Virus record (IMG/VR): IMGVR_UViG_3300028920_000010
Location: 1 to 48,148 of that record
Direction: 5' to 3' (one strand)
Source: a virus
DNA length: 48,148 nucleotides
How positions within the stretch are numbered: position 1 is the stretch's first letter; every line of letters starts with the position of its first letter. A program made the translations under genes and the position numbers. Positions 29,257 to 37,754 of the stretch are shown here, in pieces. A model generated the notes under the pieces. It did no database searches. It saw only the letters and a list, made by a program, of their open reading frames with translations, and was not told where the DNA came from.

Positions 29257-31095
29257 CTATATGGTTGCTATCCCCAAACGCCGCGGGTCGATGTAGCCGT
29301 ACCGTAGCGCGTTTTCGAACTGATTAGCCAACCCCTGCAGGGAACTCTCGATCTGCGTCACCGTCGCATCGGATGCGTTGCCCTGGACGACCACCTGCGG
29401 CGAGAACGTCACGCTACCGATGGACTGGCGTGTCTGCCGCGTGTTGTATACCTGCGTCCCGCGGGGGAGCCGCATTAGCTCCGGCCCCTCCTCACCTACG
29501 AGAGCCATCCCGCCGCCAAAGAAACCCGTGCCGCGGGCGAGGGGCTGGGCAGCGATCATGGCAACACTGGCAAAGCCCTTGGCGAGCGTCAGACCGTACG
29601 CTGCGGCCTTGACCGGATAGGGGCCCGGGGTGTCACGCATGGCACTGTTTGCAGCGACAAAGCTGTCCACTGTAGCGGTGATAAGGCCGATCACCTTGCG
29701 TGTCTGTGCGAGCTGCCTCTGAGACTGCCCTGCCTTCTCGGCGTATCCGATTAGGATATTGCCAAGGCCATGGGTCACCGTACGCGCCATGTCCATACGC
29801 GCACGGCTGTACATGCGCTCCAGCTGTTCCTGCTGCCGAAGGTGTATCTCCAAGTCCGCTTGCCGCTTCTCCAGCTCTTCCCGCTTCGCGCGCGTCAGTT
29901 CCTGTTCGTTCTCGATTTCGCGACGCTGCATCCATTCGTTAAGCTCCAGCATGCGCTGTTGAGCATCCATGCTGGCCTCGAAGCGCTCGCCGAATCCGAA
30001 GAACTCGGCGCCCTTCGCGGTCTTTGCGCCCTTGCCTTTGCCCTTGCCACCGGTACCGCCCCCCAACTCTCCAGTGCCAGGCAATACGGCACCGCCACCC
30101 CATGGATTCGCACCAGTGGCTTGGCGTATCCGCTCCATTCTCGCCTTATCCTCGGCGAGCTTGTTGAGACGCTGCTGATTCCTGGCCAGGTTCCCATAAA
30201 GACGTTGCAGCTCAGTCTGATTCTGAACCTCCTTCTGCAGCTCATCATTGATCCTACTCCGCACTCGCGCCTGCGCCTGTAGTAGACCAGATGTTTCTTT
30301 CGCATTGTCCACCCAATCAGTAGCAAATTTCCCTTGCCAAGTGAAGCCGCTACGGAGACTCGACGCAATCATGCCGAACGCTTCGGCCAGCTTTTTAACG
30401 ACTGGCAGAAATACCTGGCCAACCGTCGCAGCCAACTCGAAGAACTCGGATTTCATGACCGCGATATGTGCAGTCGTTGTGTTTGCCGCCGTCTTGATCG
30501 CATTCGGGAAGCGCTCGCCCCACACGTCCAGCAGTGCCTCGCGGATGCTTTCCGTGTCTTTCTTCACCTCGCGTCGGATATTCCCGCTCGTGATAATGGC
30601 CTTGCTCCCGGTCTTGTCAATCTCCACACCGAGATTGCGTAGCGGTTCTTTCTCCATCGAAATAAACGCCTGCAATACTTCGCTCATTCGTCGGTTCATA
30701 AGGACCGCAACGCCGCCGAGCGTTTCCATCTGCTGGATGGTCGGATTGATCCCCACGGAGCGCATACGGACATAGCTCTGCACTACGTCCTCGGTTTCGA
30801 GCGGCGATTTGCGCGCGAACTCTCGAATGGCCTCCAGCGCCTGCGCGGCCTGCCCCGCGCTCCCGGTTACGATGTTCAGCTGGTTGCGAAATACCTCCAG
30901 CTTTGCCGCTGCGTCGACAAACTGCTTGCCGATGTAGCCGATGCCAGCTATCGCGGCGATATTGCGGAACGAGGCCAGTTGATTGAACGCACGCTTGCTC
31001 TGATCGGCGAACCGCTCGACCTTGCCTGTCGCCGTCGCGAACGTGCGACTTAGTTGGTCTTTCGCCCCGAGAATGACTTCGATGCGCCTCGACAT
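29257..31095 (-). CDS. Tape measure protein
   Basis: 612 residues, mostly helical. MSRRIEVILGAKDQLSRTFA, RNQLNIVTGSAGQAAQALEA and AARSPLETEDVV-like pattern (EFARKSPLETEDVVQSYVRM) are standard tape-measure N-terminal features; coiled coil at ~370-430; a hydrophobic Gly-rich stretch near 520-545 (ARGTGFFGGGMALVGEEGPE). Implies a rather short tail. Overlaps the frameshifted chaperone by 46 nt. Confidence 0.9.
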   Translation of the reverse strand: MSRRIEVILGAKDQLSRTFATATGKVERFADQSKRAFNQLASFRNIAAIAGIGYIGKQFVDAAAKLEVFRNQLNIVTGSAGQAAQALEAIREFARKSPLETEDVVQSYVRMRSVGINPTIQQMETLGGVAVLMNRRMSEVLQAFISMEKEPLRNLGVEIDKTGSKAIITSGNIRREVKKDTESIREALLDVWGERFPNAIKTAANTTTAHIAVMKSEFFELAATVGQVFLPVVKKLAEAFGMIASSLRSGFTWQGKFATDWVDNAKETSGLLQAQARVRSRINDELQKEVQNQTELQRLYGNLARNQQRLNKLAEDKARMERIRQATGANPWGGGAVLPGTGELGGGTGGKGKGKGAKTAKGAEFFGFGERFEASMDAQQRMLELNEWMQRREIENEQELTRAKREELEKRQADLEIHLRQQEQLERMYSRARMDMARTVTHGLGNILIGYAEKAGQSQRQLAQTRKVIGLITATVDSFVAANSAMRDTPGPYPVKAAAYGLTLAKGFASVAMIAAQPLARGTGFFGGGMALVGEEGPELMRLPRGTQVYNTRQTRQSIGSVTFSPQVVVQGNASDATVTQIESSLQGLANQFENALRYGYIDPRRLGIATI

Positions 31096-31448
31096 GCGTC
31101 TACCTCGAACTTGGTGTGATAGAAGTACAGCAGATCAAATGCCTCGACCAGCTTGCGAACCTGAAACAGTCGCCCCCTACCATCCGGCCACGCCAACTGT
31201 TGCGAGTGCAGCCATGGAAAAAAGAACGGGAGGAGAGACGAATCCGCAGCAGCTTGGGGGCATTGCCGTATCGGTATCCGCCCCTTCCCCCCGCAATGAA
31301 CACACTTACTGTATTTGCCCCCACAGAAAAAGCACTCATCGGTATGCCAAATCTCTTTTCTCTTGAACGGTCTTACGCACCCGCGCCTCCTCTTGTCCTG
31401 CGGCGTGCACGTCTTACAGTTGAACATCGGCAGCCGCCCATTGACCAC
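31050..31448 (-). CDS. Tail assembly chaperone, frameshift extension (T part)
   Basis: Open reading frame of 132 codons in the -1 frame relative to the gene at 31460-31921. It has no good RBS, and is best read as the C-terminal part of a G-T fusion: after slipping at A AAA AAA (plus 31466-31472) translation goes on IIAAAFVVNGRLPMFNC. Two unusual Cys groups (FNCKTC; ECFFCGGKYSKCVHCGGKG) suggest a zinc-stabilised T domain. Confidence 0.7.
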   Translation of the reverse strand: MVNGRLPMFNCKTCTPQDKRRRGCVRPFKRKEIWHTDECFFCGGKYSKCVHCGGKGRIPIRQCPQAAADSSLLPFFFPWLHSQQLAWPDGRGRLFQVRKLVEAFDLLYFYHTKFEVDACRGASKSFSGRKTN

Positions 31449-31459
31449 GAACGCCGCCG

Positions 31460-31921
31460 CTATGATTTTTTTGCTTCGTCCTCCGTCAAGCCCGTCAGTT
31501 CCACGACGTGCTCATAGATCAGCTCCTGCAGCTTCGGGAGCGCGTTGACGCCAAAGCAATCGCTCGGCTTCGTGTCCTTCGGCAATTCGGCCACGTTCGG
31601 GCCACTCCATCCGACCACAAAGATGTCGACCAGACGCCTATTGTACTGGATCTGCTTGGCAACGAAATCGGCGTCTGCCTGCATCAGCCGTTCGACTTCG
31701 AGCATCAGCAGGTTGTCCGCGTCCTCGCCTTTCGGCAGGGCAGGCTTGTGCTTTTCCAAGTTCTTGCGCGCACGCTCGACGTATGGCTTGCGCGCGGCAG
31801 ACCACTGGTCCTGCAGTTGCATGAAGCCGATTTGATACTGTTCTTCAGTGAGATACCGAAGTCGGTAGGTCACGCCGTCGTGCTCGACCTCAAGGGTCGC
31901 GCCCGGTCGTATAGGTATCAT
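31460..31921 (-). CDS. Tail assembly chaperone (gpG-like)
   Basis: 153 residues: PIRPGATLEVEHDGVTYRLR, then helices with YVERARKNLEKHKPAL and a C-terminus ELTGLTEDEAKKS. Just upstream of the tape measure gene and just downstream of the tail tube gene, as in lambda. Codons GCA AAA AAA followed by TCA TAG form a classic -1 slippery site near the stop. Confidence 0.78.
   Translation of the reverse strand: MIPIRPGATLEVEHDGVTYRLRYLTEEQYQIGFMQLQDQWSAARKPYVERARKNLEKHKPALPKGEDADNLLMLEVERLMQADADFVAKQIQYNRRLVDIFVVGWSGPNVAELPKDTKPSDCFGVNALPKLQELIYEHVVELTGLTEDEAKKS
31466..31472 (-). promoter_or_regulatory. Programmed -1 frameshift site, A AAA AAA
   Basis: Seven As on the minus strand two codons before the stop of the gpG-like gene. 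A -1 slip bypasses TAG and enters the overlapping frame at 31050-31448. Confidence 0.75.
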
Positions 31922-31953
31922 GGTGCCCCCAATGAAAAGTGTTCATGTACCCA

Positions 31954-32943
31954 TCAACTGCTGCTGGACGAACTCGACGAACTGGACGAGGACGAGGACG
32001 AGCTTGACGACTCACCACCGGCGACACGGATCTCCAACCGGTTGTGATTGACCTGCCCCTCGATGTCGAACGTCTGGACCCCGTTCTCGTCGGACGGAGT
32101 GACCTTGGTAATTTGGCAGTCGTAGGCGTTGATCTTGAGCTTGTCGCTCGCGCCCCAATAGACGTTCGTGTTGCCCGTGGTCACGTCCTGGAGCATGGTC
32201 TCAGGATCGACCGTTCCGACCGCCTCCCGGTACACCTTCGCGGTCCACTTGATCTTGCGGGTCGTGATCTTCGAGACACCGACACCGGATGCGTGGGTCG
32301 GAAGCGTCGTCGCTTCTGTTCCCTGGTTGCCCTGGAACTCCAGATTCAGACAACGGAATGAGCTGGAACCAACCAGATTCATGGTCACGCCCATGAGAGC
32401 CGGTACGTTGGACTTGTTTTTGTTGATGGACGGATGCGTGCCGGCCGACGGGATTGTGTAGCGACCGACGCCGGTCAGCTCCAGCTTCCCGTACGTGTCG
32501 CCGCTGAAGTCGAGCGTCATGCGCCAGTCGAACTTGACGTTTCCGGCTTTCCCGAGATTGGATGCGCTGGACCCCTGCGCCCCGGTGTACTCCCAGACCG
32601 TGCAGGCAACGTGCCCGGTGTTGACAAACTTGACGATATAGTAGCCGTTGTTCTCGGTCACGCTCGCGCCGGCTCCCCTCCAAGCTGTGACCCAATCCGC
32701 CTGTATACCATCACCGAAATCGCGCATGGGAAAACCCAGCGTCACGTTGCACACGCGCCGGCCGGGAACCGCTGCGTCCTGTGTGTACCCACCTCCGACC
32801 AGGTTGATTTCAGCGACGCGGACGTCCGGCTCGATCTTCGAGTCAGGAGTGCACTCGACCAGGTTGTCCCGGGTCAACGATGTCAGCGGCGTTCCTTCCG
32901 CCTCCTGCACCCCGAGTAGAAAGAGCTTCAGTTCCTCGACCAT
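31954..32943 (-). CDS. Major tail (tube) protein with polyserine C-terminus
   Basis: 329 residues. Starts MVEELKLFLLGVQEAEGTPL, with EINLVGGGYTQDAAVPGRRV and a tail-tube-like beta sandwich (DIEGQVNHNRLEIRVAGG end). The final ~18 residues are all serine. Position upstream of the G/T chaperones fits the tube protein; the polyserine tail would project from every ring of the tail. Confidence 0.75.
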   Translation of the reverse strand: MVEELKLFLLGVQEAEGTPLTSLTRDNLVECTPDSKIEPDVRVAEINLVGGGYTQDAAVPGRRVCNVTLGFPMRDFGDGIQADWVTAWRGAGASVTENNGYYIVKFVNTGHVACTVWEYTGAQGSSASNLGKAGNVKFDWRMTLDFSGDTYGKLELTGVGRYTIPSAGTHPSINKNKSNVPALMGVTMNLVGSSSFRCLNLEFQGNQGTEATTLPTHASGVGVSKITTRKIKWTAKVYREAVGTVDPETMLQDVTTGNTNVYWGASDKLKINAYDCQITKVTPSDENGVQTFDIEGQVNHNRLEIRVAGGESSSSSSSSSSSSSSSSSS

Positions 32944-32957
32944 GTTACACTCCTTTG

Positions 32958-33422
32958 TTACCCGAGACTGTATGGGTCAGTAGAATCTTCTCGCGCTGTG
33001 ATTTCGATCCCGACGTACACGAAGAAGTCGATCGTGTCGTCCCCCTCCCCGAAGCCATACCCGCGTTCTGTTATCTTGGTGATTAGTGCGTTGTTGCCGC
33101 GCGTCGGGTCGACCATGAGTCCCTTGATTACGTCCGCTGCGACGTTGCGCGCATATCGCGTGATCTCGTCCTCGCTCACTTCCTCGTCGGAGTGCTTGAC
33201 GTACACAAGGATCAGGTAGCCGAGCATCGACATCGCCACTTCGTACGTCTGCGTATCGACCTCGACGAAGGGGCCCTGGATCTCGACGAACGGGTAGCGA
33301 TTGTTGATCAGCAGATAGGTCCGCTCGCGCTCCACCGCCCCCGGCACGGCTCCCAATATCGACGTGGCTTCGAGCGTCGTTTCCAGGTCATTGGTGATCA
33401 GTTCGTCAATACAGTCAGCCAT
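32958..33422 (-). CDS. Tail terminator-like protein
   Basis: 154 residues from ATG at 33422 (1-nt overlap). ADCIDELITNDLETTLEATS, RYPFVEIQGPFVEVDTQTYE and a DTIDFFVYVGIEITAREDST strand pair resemble gpU-type minor tail/terminator proteins, and it sits directly upstream of the tube gene. Confidence 0.6.
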   Translation of the reverse strand: MADCIDELITNDLETTLEATSILGAVPGAVERERTYLLINNRYPFVEIQGPFVEVDTQTYEVAMSMLGYLILVYVKHSDEEVSEDEITRYARNVAADVIKGLMVDPTRGNNALITKITERGYGFGEGDDTIDFFVYVGIEITAREDSTDPYSLG

Positions 33423-34162
33423 TACCTGCCCCAATCCCGTCTGCCCTTTTCGAGTACAGCCTTCGTTGCACGGTCCATCATGCCCTGACCGCGGAGCAAC
33501 ACCTTCGGGACAGCCCGACTCCAGCGCGCAAAGAAGTCGTAGCGCCCTGTGAGCGTCGGCCGGAGCCGTATCGTGTGCATACCCACGAACATTAAGGCCC
33601 GACGCAGGAAGCGCCGGCCCGTGCGACTGGTGCGCCGACCGGTCTTCAGGAAGTACAACGATCTCCGGCCATCACGGATCCGAACCAGCCGTTTGTACAT
33701 GAGCGCGCGCTTGAACACCTTCCCCTTCCAGTACCCACGAGCAGGCCCCCCGGCCGCCTGGATATTGCGGTAGATCGGGACAGGCATCTCTCGGCTACTC
33801 GTGATCAGCGCCCCTTCCATCTGCGCCTCGATGGCCTTGTGCATCTGTGTGCGCCGGTTGAGTCCGGCGCCCATCCGCAGAGACATCCCCTGGATCCGCC
33901 TCGATTGGTTCACGTAGCCCTTGAACAGTCCAATAAGCTGCGGGGGCCACTTGCCTTTTCGTCGACGCCTGGGCTTGCGTCCCAGAATGCCACGGTAGCC
34001 CTTGAATACCTTCGAGCGGCTGCCGCGACCTCCCAGGAACCTCCCGCGCTCGTCGAGGAACCAGGCGTAACAGAAGCGCGTGTAGACACGAGGGGCAAGG
34101 GCCATGCCTCGCGCGACCTCGTTCGCGCCTCTGACCTTTCCCTTGAGCACCAGTTCCGGCAT
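33422..34162 (-). CDS. Very basic neck/minor capsid-like protein
   Basis: 246 residues, strongly Arg/Lys-rich (GRKPRRRRKGKWPPQLIGLF, KTGRRTSRTGRRFLRRALMF). Location corresponds to the HK97-gp10-like neck slot. The charge suggests contact with DNA or an acidic partner. Start ATG chosen over an upstream GTG. Confidence 0.55.
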   Translation of the reverse strand: MPELVLKGKVRGANEVARGMALAPRVYTRFCYAWFLDERGRFLGGRGSRSKVFKGYRGILGRKPRRRRKGKWPPQLIGLFKGYVNQSRRIQGMSLRMGAGLNRRTQMHKAIEAQMEGALITSSREMPVPIYRNIQAAGGPARGYWKGKVFKRALMYKRLVRIRDGRRSLYFLKTGRRTSRTGRRFLRRALMFVGMHTIRLRPTLTGRYDFFARWSRAVPKVLLRGQGMMDRATKAVLEKGRRDWGR

Positions 34163-34164
34163 GC

Positions 34165-34509
34165 CTACCACCCCAATGCGAGCTGCTGACAGCCCGCGTC
34201 ACTGGAAATCACCGATCGCACAGTCATCGTCCGCGTCATACTGTCCCCGACCCGCGCTTTGACCTGCACCGTGTCCTCATTCGGCGTAACCGTCGGGACG
34301 TCGGTCGTACTCACGTAGATCGTCACCTCGTGCCGCCTGTTCGGGTTGCTGTCGACCCCGCGGGCTCGCCCGGCCTGGATCGGTGGGCCTCTGTCCACAA
34401 TCGCCGAAATGGTCGCCGCTGAGCCGCCGGACGGCGTATACACGATGTCCTCCTCGAACCCGGAGTCAAGGAAAACAGTGTCCATGTCGGCCTGCAGGTC
34501 AATCGTCAT
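34165..34509 (-). CDS. Head-tail joining-like protein
   Basis: 114 residues: TIDLQADMDTVFLDSGFEED followed by beta strands with RRHEVTIYVSTTDVPTVTPN and QVKARVGDSMTRTMTV. The size and position match lambda FII-like/connector proteins. 4-nt overlap with the next upstream gene. Confidence 0.6.
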   Translation of the reverse strand: MTIDLQADMDTVFLDSGFEEDIVYTPSGGSAATISAIVDRGPPIQAGRARGVDSNPNRRHEVTIYVSTTDVPTVTPNEDTVQVKARVGDSMTRTMTVRSVISSDAGCQQLALGW

Positions 34510-34748
34510 AGTCGTATCGGCCCCAACGAAAACAACGCAATTACAGCGATCGGTATAACTACTCCCAGGACAATCCAGCCGATTCGACGGATGGTCCGCA
34601 ATGCGCTCTCGTGCATTGCGACGGTTGCGCGCATGCCTCCCGGATCATCCTTGTCATCCGGGTTGCCAAAAAATGCGGTATGAATCTGACACACTTTTTC
34701 GTGCGTCTCTTGCACCAAATAGTGCTGATCGCAGTACCCGTCCGACAT
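34506..34748 (-). CDS. Small membrane protein
   Basis: 80 residues. Acidic Cys/His-bearing N-terminus (SDGYCDQHYLVQETHEK) and one C-terminal transmembrane helix, IGWIVLGVVIPIAVIALFSL, so a likely type-II-like or tail-anchored protein. It follows the terminator at 34764-34796, in the structural operon. A holin-like role is possible but unproven. Confidence 0.6.
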   Translation of the reverse strand: MSDGYCDQHYLVQETHEKVCQIHTAFFGNPDDKDDPGGMRATVAMHESALRTIRRIGWIVLGVVIPIAVIALFSLGPIRL

Positions 34749-34763
34749 TATGCCCTCCCTGCG

Positions 34764-34796
34764 AAAAAGGGGGCCTGGGCTAATGCCGAGGCCCCC
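34764..34796 (-). terminator. Rho-independent terminator
   Basis: Minus strand GGGGGCCT, 12-nt loop, AGGCCCCC followed by TTTTT. It is 24 bp downstream of the gene at 34820-35338 and ends the head transcription unit. Confidence 0.88.
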
Positions 34797-34819
34797 CCTA
34801 CAATGCTGAGAGCCCTCGT

Positions 34820-35338
<519 letters not shown>

Positions 35339-35380
35339 ATTTACCTCCTCGGTAGTGGTTATCGGTTTACCGTTCCGAGA

Positions 35381-37621
35381 CTATCGGCCGGTGTTGCAGT
35401 ACATCCCGCGCCAGTCCTCGGCCGCGATGTCGTAGTCCATCATGACCTGCCAGTGCATCCCCTCGGCTTCCCCAACCATGGAGGGACGCGAGGACGACCG
35501 CGGCGCGTCGGCGCCATTGAGTGTGAAGACACCGATCGTGCCGACCAGGTTCGAGTCCGCAGCCAGGTACCACGGATACGTCGCCGTATCCGTGATCAGG
35601 TAGTCCAGCAGCGGCTCCTCGATCGGCTCCAGCGAACGCGAGGCCCCGGGGCCGTACATGTTGGCCAGTTGCGTTCCGCTATTGCTCCCATCGTCCCCAC
35701 TCGCGGCGTAGAACGCGCTCTGCGTGAGCTCGTAGATGACCTGTGCGGTGTTGGGCCCGTGCAGGATGTACCGCGGCCGGTTGGCCATGTGCCGACGCTG
35801 CGTCTCGTTCTCGTCGCCCTTGAGGACCTGCTGCGTGACCATCGCGATCCAGCCCACCCCGAAGGCACTTTTCGTCGGTGCTCCGCCCGACCCGATGGCC
35901 ACGAGATTGTTGTGGCTCGCCGCGTTGAACATGGCCACGTCGTCCTCCAGCATCGTCGGTCCGACACCGTCCGTGCCCCAGACGTAATTGTACACGTCGT
36001 TGTTGATGTTCTGCCGGAGCGCCCCGGTCATTGCCCGCGGGATCACCGCAAACTGTGACAGGTCGTCATTGATCATGGATTGACGTGTGAGAACATACTT
36101 TCCGCCATACGTTTCGAGCTTGGCCTGTTCCTTGTTGTCGCGGAACGTCCCCATCTTCGGCGCGTCACCCTCGGGCACCTTCGCGATTCCCGCGTAGGCG
36201 CTGGTCGCGACCAAGTCGGCTGTCTTGAAATCCGACAAGGACTTCTGCTTGGTCCAGCGCGTGTACGAGGGGGGAGCTTCCTCCCACCCGGTCAGCAACG
36301 CCTTGTTCGCCGTGTTGGACAAAATATTCGTGAAGTCGCCGGTCCCCTGGCTTGACGCCTCCAGCCGGATCACCTCATGGTACAACTCCTCAGCGCTCAT
36401 GCGCGAGATGCCCTGAACCCCGACCGCTTCGAGCGTCACCCGCGCAAGGCTCTGCAGCCCGATCCCGCGGAACTCGTTCCCACGGTTTGCCTTCCGCTTC
36501 TCGGGAGTCACGCCGAGGTCGAACTTGCAGTCGATCGCCGTCTCGATGCCTTCCAGCATCTTGTCCCGGTTGTCCTGCAGGACGGAGGGACCGCCCACCG
36601 GGGCCGGCTGCAGCTCCGCGGCATGCTTCTCGATGATCTCCTTGCGCGCGTCCTCGATCGAGAGCCCCTTCTCGATCAAACCATCCGCGAACTCCTCCGG
36701 CAACTTCAGTGACCGGCAGGACGTGCGGATCTCCGTCTGGCGCTTCCGCTCGGCCTGTGTCGCCTCCTCGGCTGCCTGCTTTCTGGCCTCCTCGGTTTCC
36801 CTGTCGTGCGCCGCTTTGAGGGCGCCGTCCGTCTCAGGGGCCTGGGGGTCGGTGTTGGGCTTCCCCATGGGTGCCTCCTCTGGTTGCGAGTCATCCATCA
36901 GACTCAGTGCGTTTTCCAGTTTCGCCGCGATGCGATCGACCCGCTTGTTGTGCCCCCTGAGATTGCGGTATCGCCGCAGGAATGATCTACACGCTTCGAT
37001 TGCGTCCTCGGACTCCAGCAGCTCATCCAGGCGCTCGGTCATCTCTGCGCTTAGTTGCGCTGTAGACGAAAACATACCGGAGTTGGCTGCCGGGTCGTCA
37101 ACGACATCAGCGGCATACAATTTCTCGAGCCGCGTCACGGGTGGTAGTTCGTTGCCGTTGTCATCCTTCTGCACCGTACCATCCTCGTTCAAGCGCTTCA
37201 CCGGATCGCCCGAAAACACGATTGACGCCCCGAACATGTCCGGCTCTTCCTCGGCCATCTGGAACGTGTATTCAGACAGGTTGCCGTTCGGGGAATACTC
37301 CGCCGAATCGCTCAGATGGAGGTCGGCCCGGGCAACGTCGCCGTCGCGCCGGAAGTTCACGGATCGGCCCAAATACGTGCCGAACGCCGTCTGGCTCATG
37401 TTGGGATGCCCGAAGCGCGTTTTGATCCCGCTCTTTGCAGCATTGCCCAGCTCTACCACCTGATCGATGGTCGTGTCGTCCGCTTCCATGCCATGCCCGC
37501 GGACCTCCCCCTTGCTCATTACGGCATACCCACTGATCACACCCTCTTCGCGGTCGACCGCGCTCTCGGGTTTTTCCAACCCGTAGGCGATATCAGAGCG
37601 AAACCGTTTTCTCTTTGGCAT
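35381..37621 (-). CDS. Prohead protease-major capsid protein fusion
   Basis: 746 residues. The N-terminal ~180 match a phage maturation protease (VISGYAVMSKGEVRGHGMEA; RFGHPNMSQTAFGTYLG; EPDMFGASIVFS). A Glu/Lys coiled-coil delta-like region at ~250-330 follows, then a capsid domain (YTRWTKQKSLSDFKTADLVA; GDAPKMGTFRDNKEQAKLET). Cleavage of the linker would free the capsid subunit. ATG at 37621 after GAGGAG. Confidence 0.88.
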   Translation of the reverse strand: MPKRKRFRSDIAYGLEKPESAVDREEGVISGYAVMSKGEVRGHGMEADDTTIDQVVELGNAAKSGIKTRFGHPNMSQTAFGTYLGRSVNFRRDGDVARADLHLSDSAEYSPNGNLSEYTFQMAEEEPDMFGASIVFSGDPVKRLNEDGTVQKDDNGNELPPVTRLEKLYAADVVDDPAANSGMFSSTAQLSAEMTERLDELLESEDAIEACRSFLRRYRNLRGHNKRVDRIAAKLENALSLMDDSQPEEAPMGKPNTDPQAPETDGALKAAHDRETEEARKQAAEEATQAERKRQTEIRTSCRSLKLPEEFADGLIEKGLSIEDARKEIIEKHAAELQPAPVGGPSVLQDNRDKMLEGIETAIDCKFDLGVTPEKRKANRGNEFRGIGLQSLARVTLEAVGVQGISRMSAEELYHEVIRLEASSQGTGDFTNILSNTANKALLTGWEEAPPSYTRWTKQKSLSDFKTADLVATSAYAGIAKVPEGDAPKMGTFRDNKEQAKLETYGGKYVLTRQSMINDDLSQFAVIPRAMTGALRQNINNDVYNYVWGTDGVGPTMLEDDVAMFNAASHNNLVAIGSGGAPTKSAFGVGWIAMVTQQVLKGDENETQRRHMANRPRYILHGPNTAQVIYELTQSAFYAASGDDGSNSGTQLANMYGPGASRSLEPIEEPLLDYLITDTATYPWYLAADSNLVGTIGVFTLNGADAPRSSSRPSMVGEAEGMHWQVMMDYDIAAEDWRGMYCNTGR

Positions 37622-37754
37622 ACCGCCGCTCCTCGTTCTCGGTTGTCACAGCCTCCACGTCCATGTCTATCGGCACAGCCAGTCCGGGAGGTGTGTACCT
37701 CACCCGGACGGTCTTACCCTCGCGCTGCACGCTCGTCTCGTTCTTTCTGCTCAT
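37593..37754 (-). CDS. Small overlapping gene between portal and capsid
   Basis: 53 residues, MSRKNETSVQREGKTVRVRY then TPPGLAVPIDMDVEAVTTEN; basic then acidic. Overlaps the portal end by 41 nt and the capsid start by 29 nt, each in other frames, and bridges what would otherwise be a 92-nt gap. RBS GAGGA is very close to the ATG. Confidence 0.55.
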   Translation of the reverse strand: MSRKNETSVQREGKTVRVRYTPPGLAVPIDMDVEAVTTENEERRYAKEKTVSL

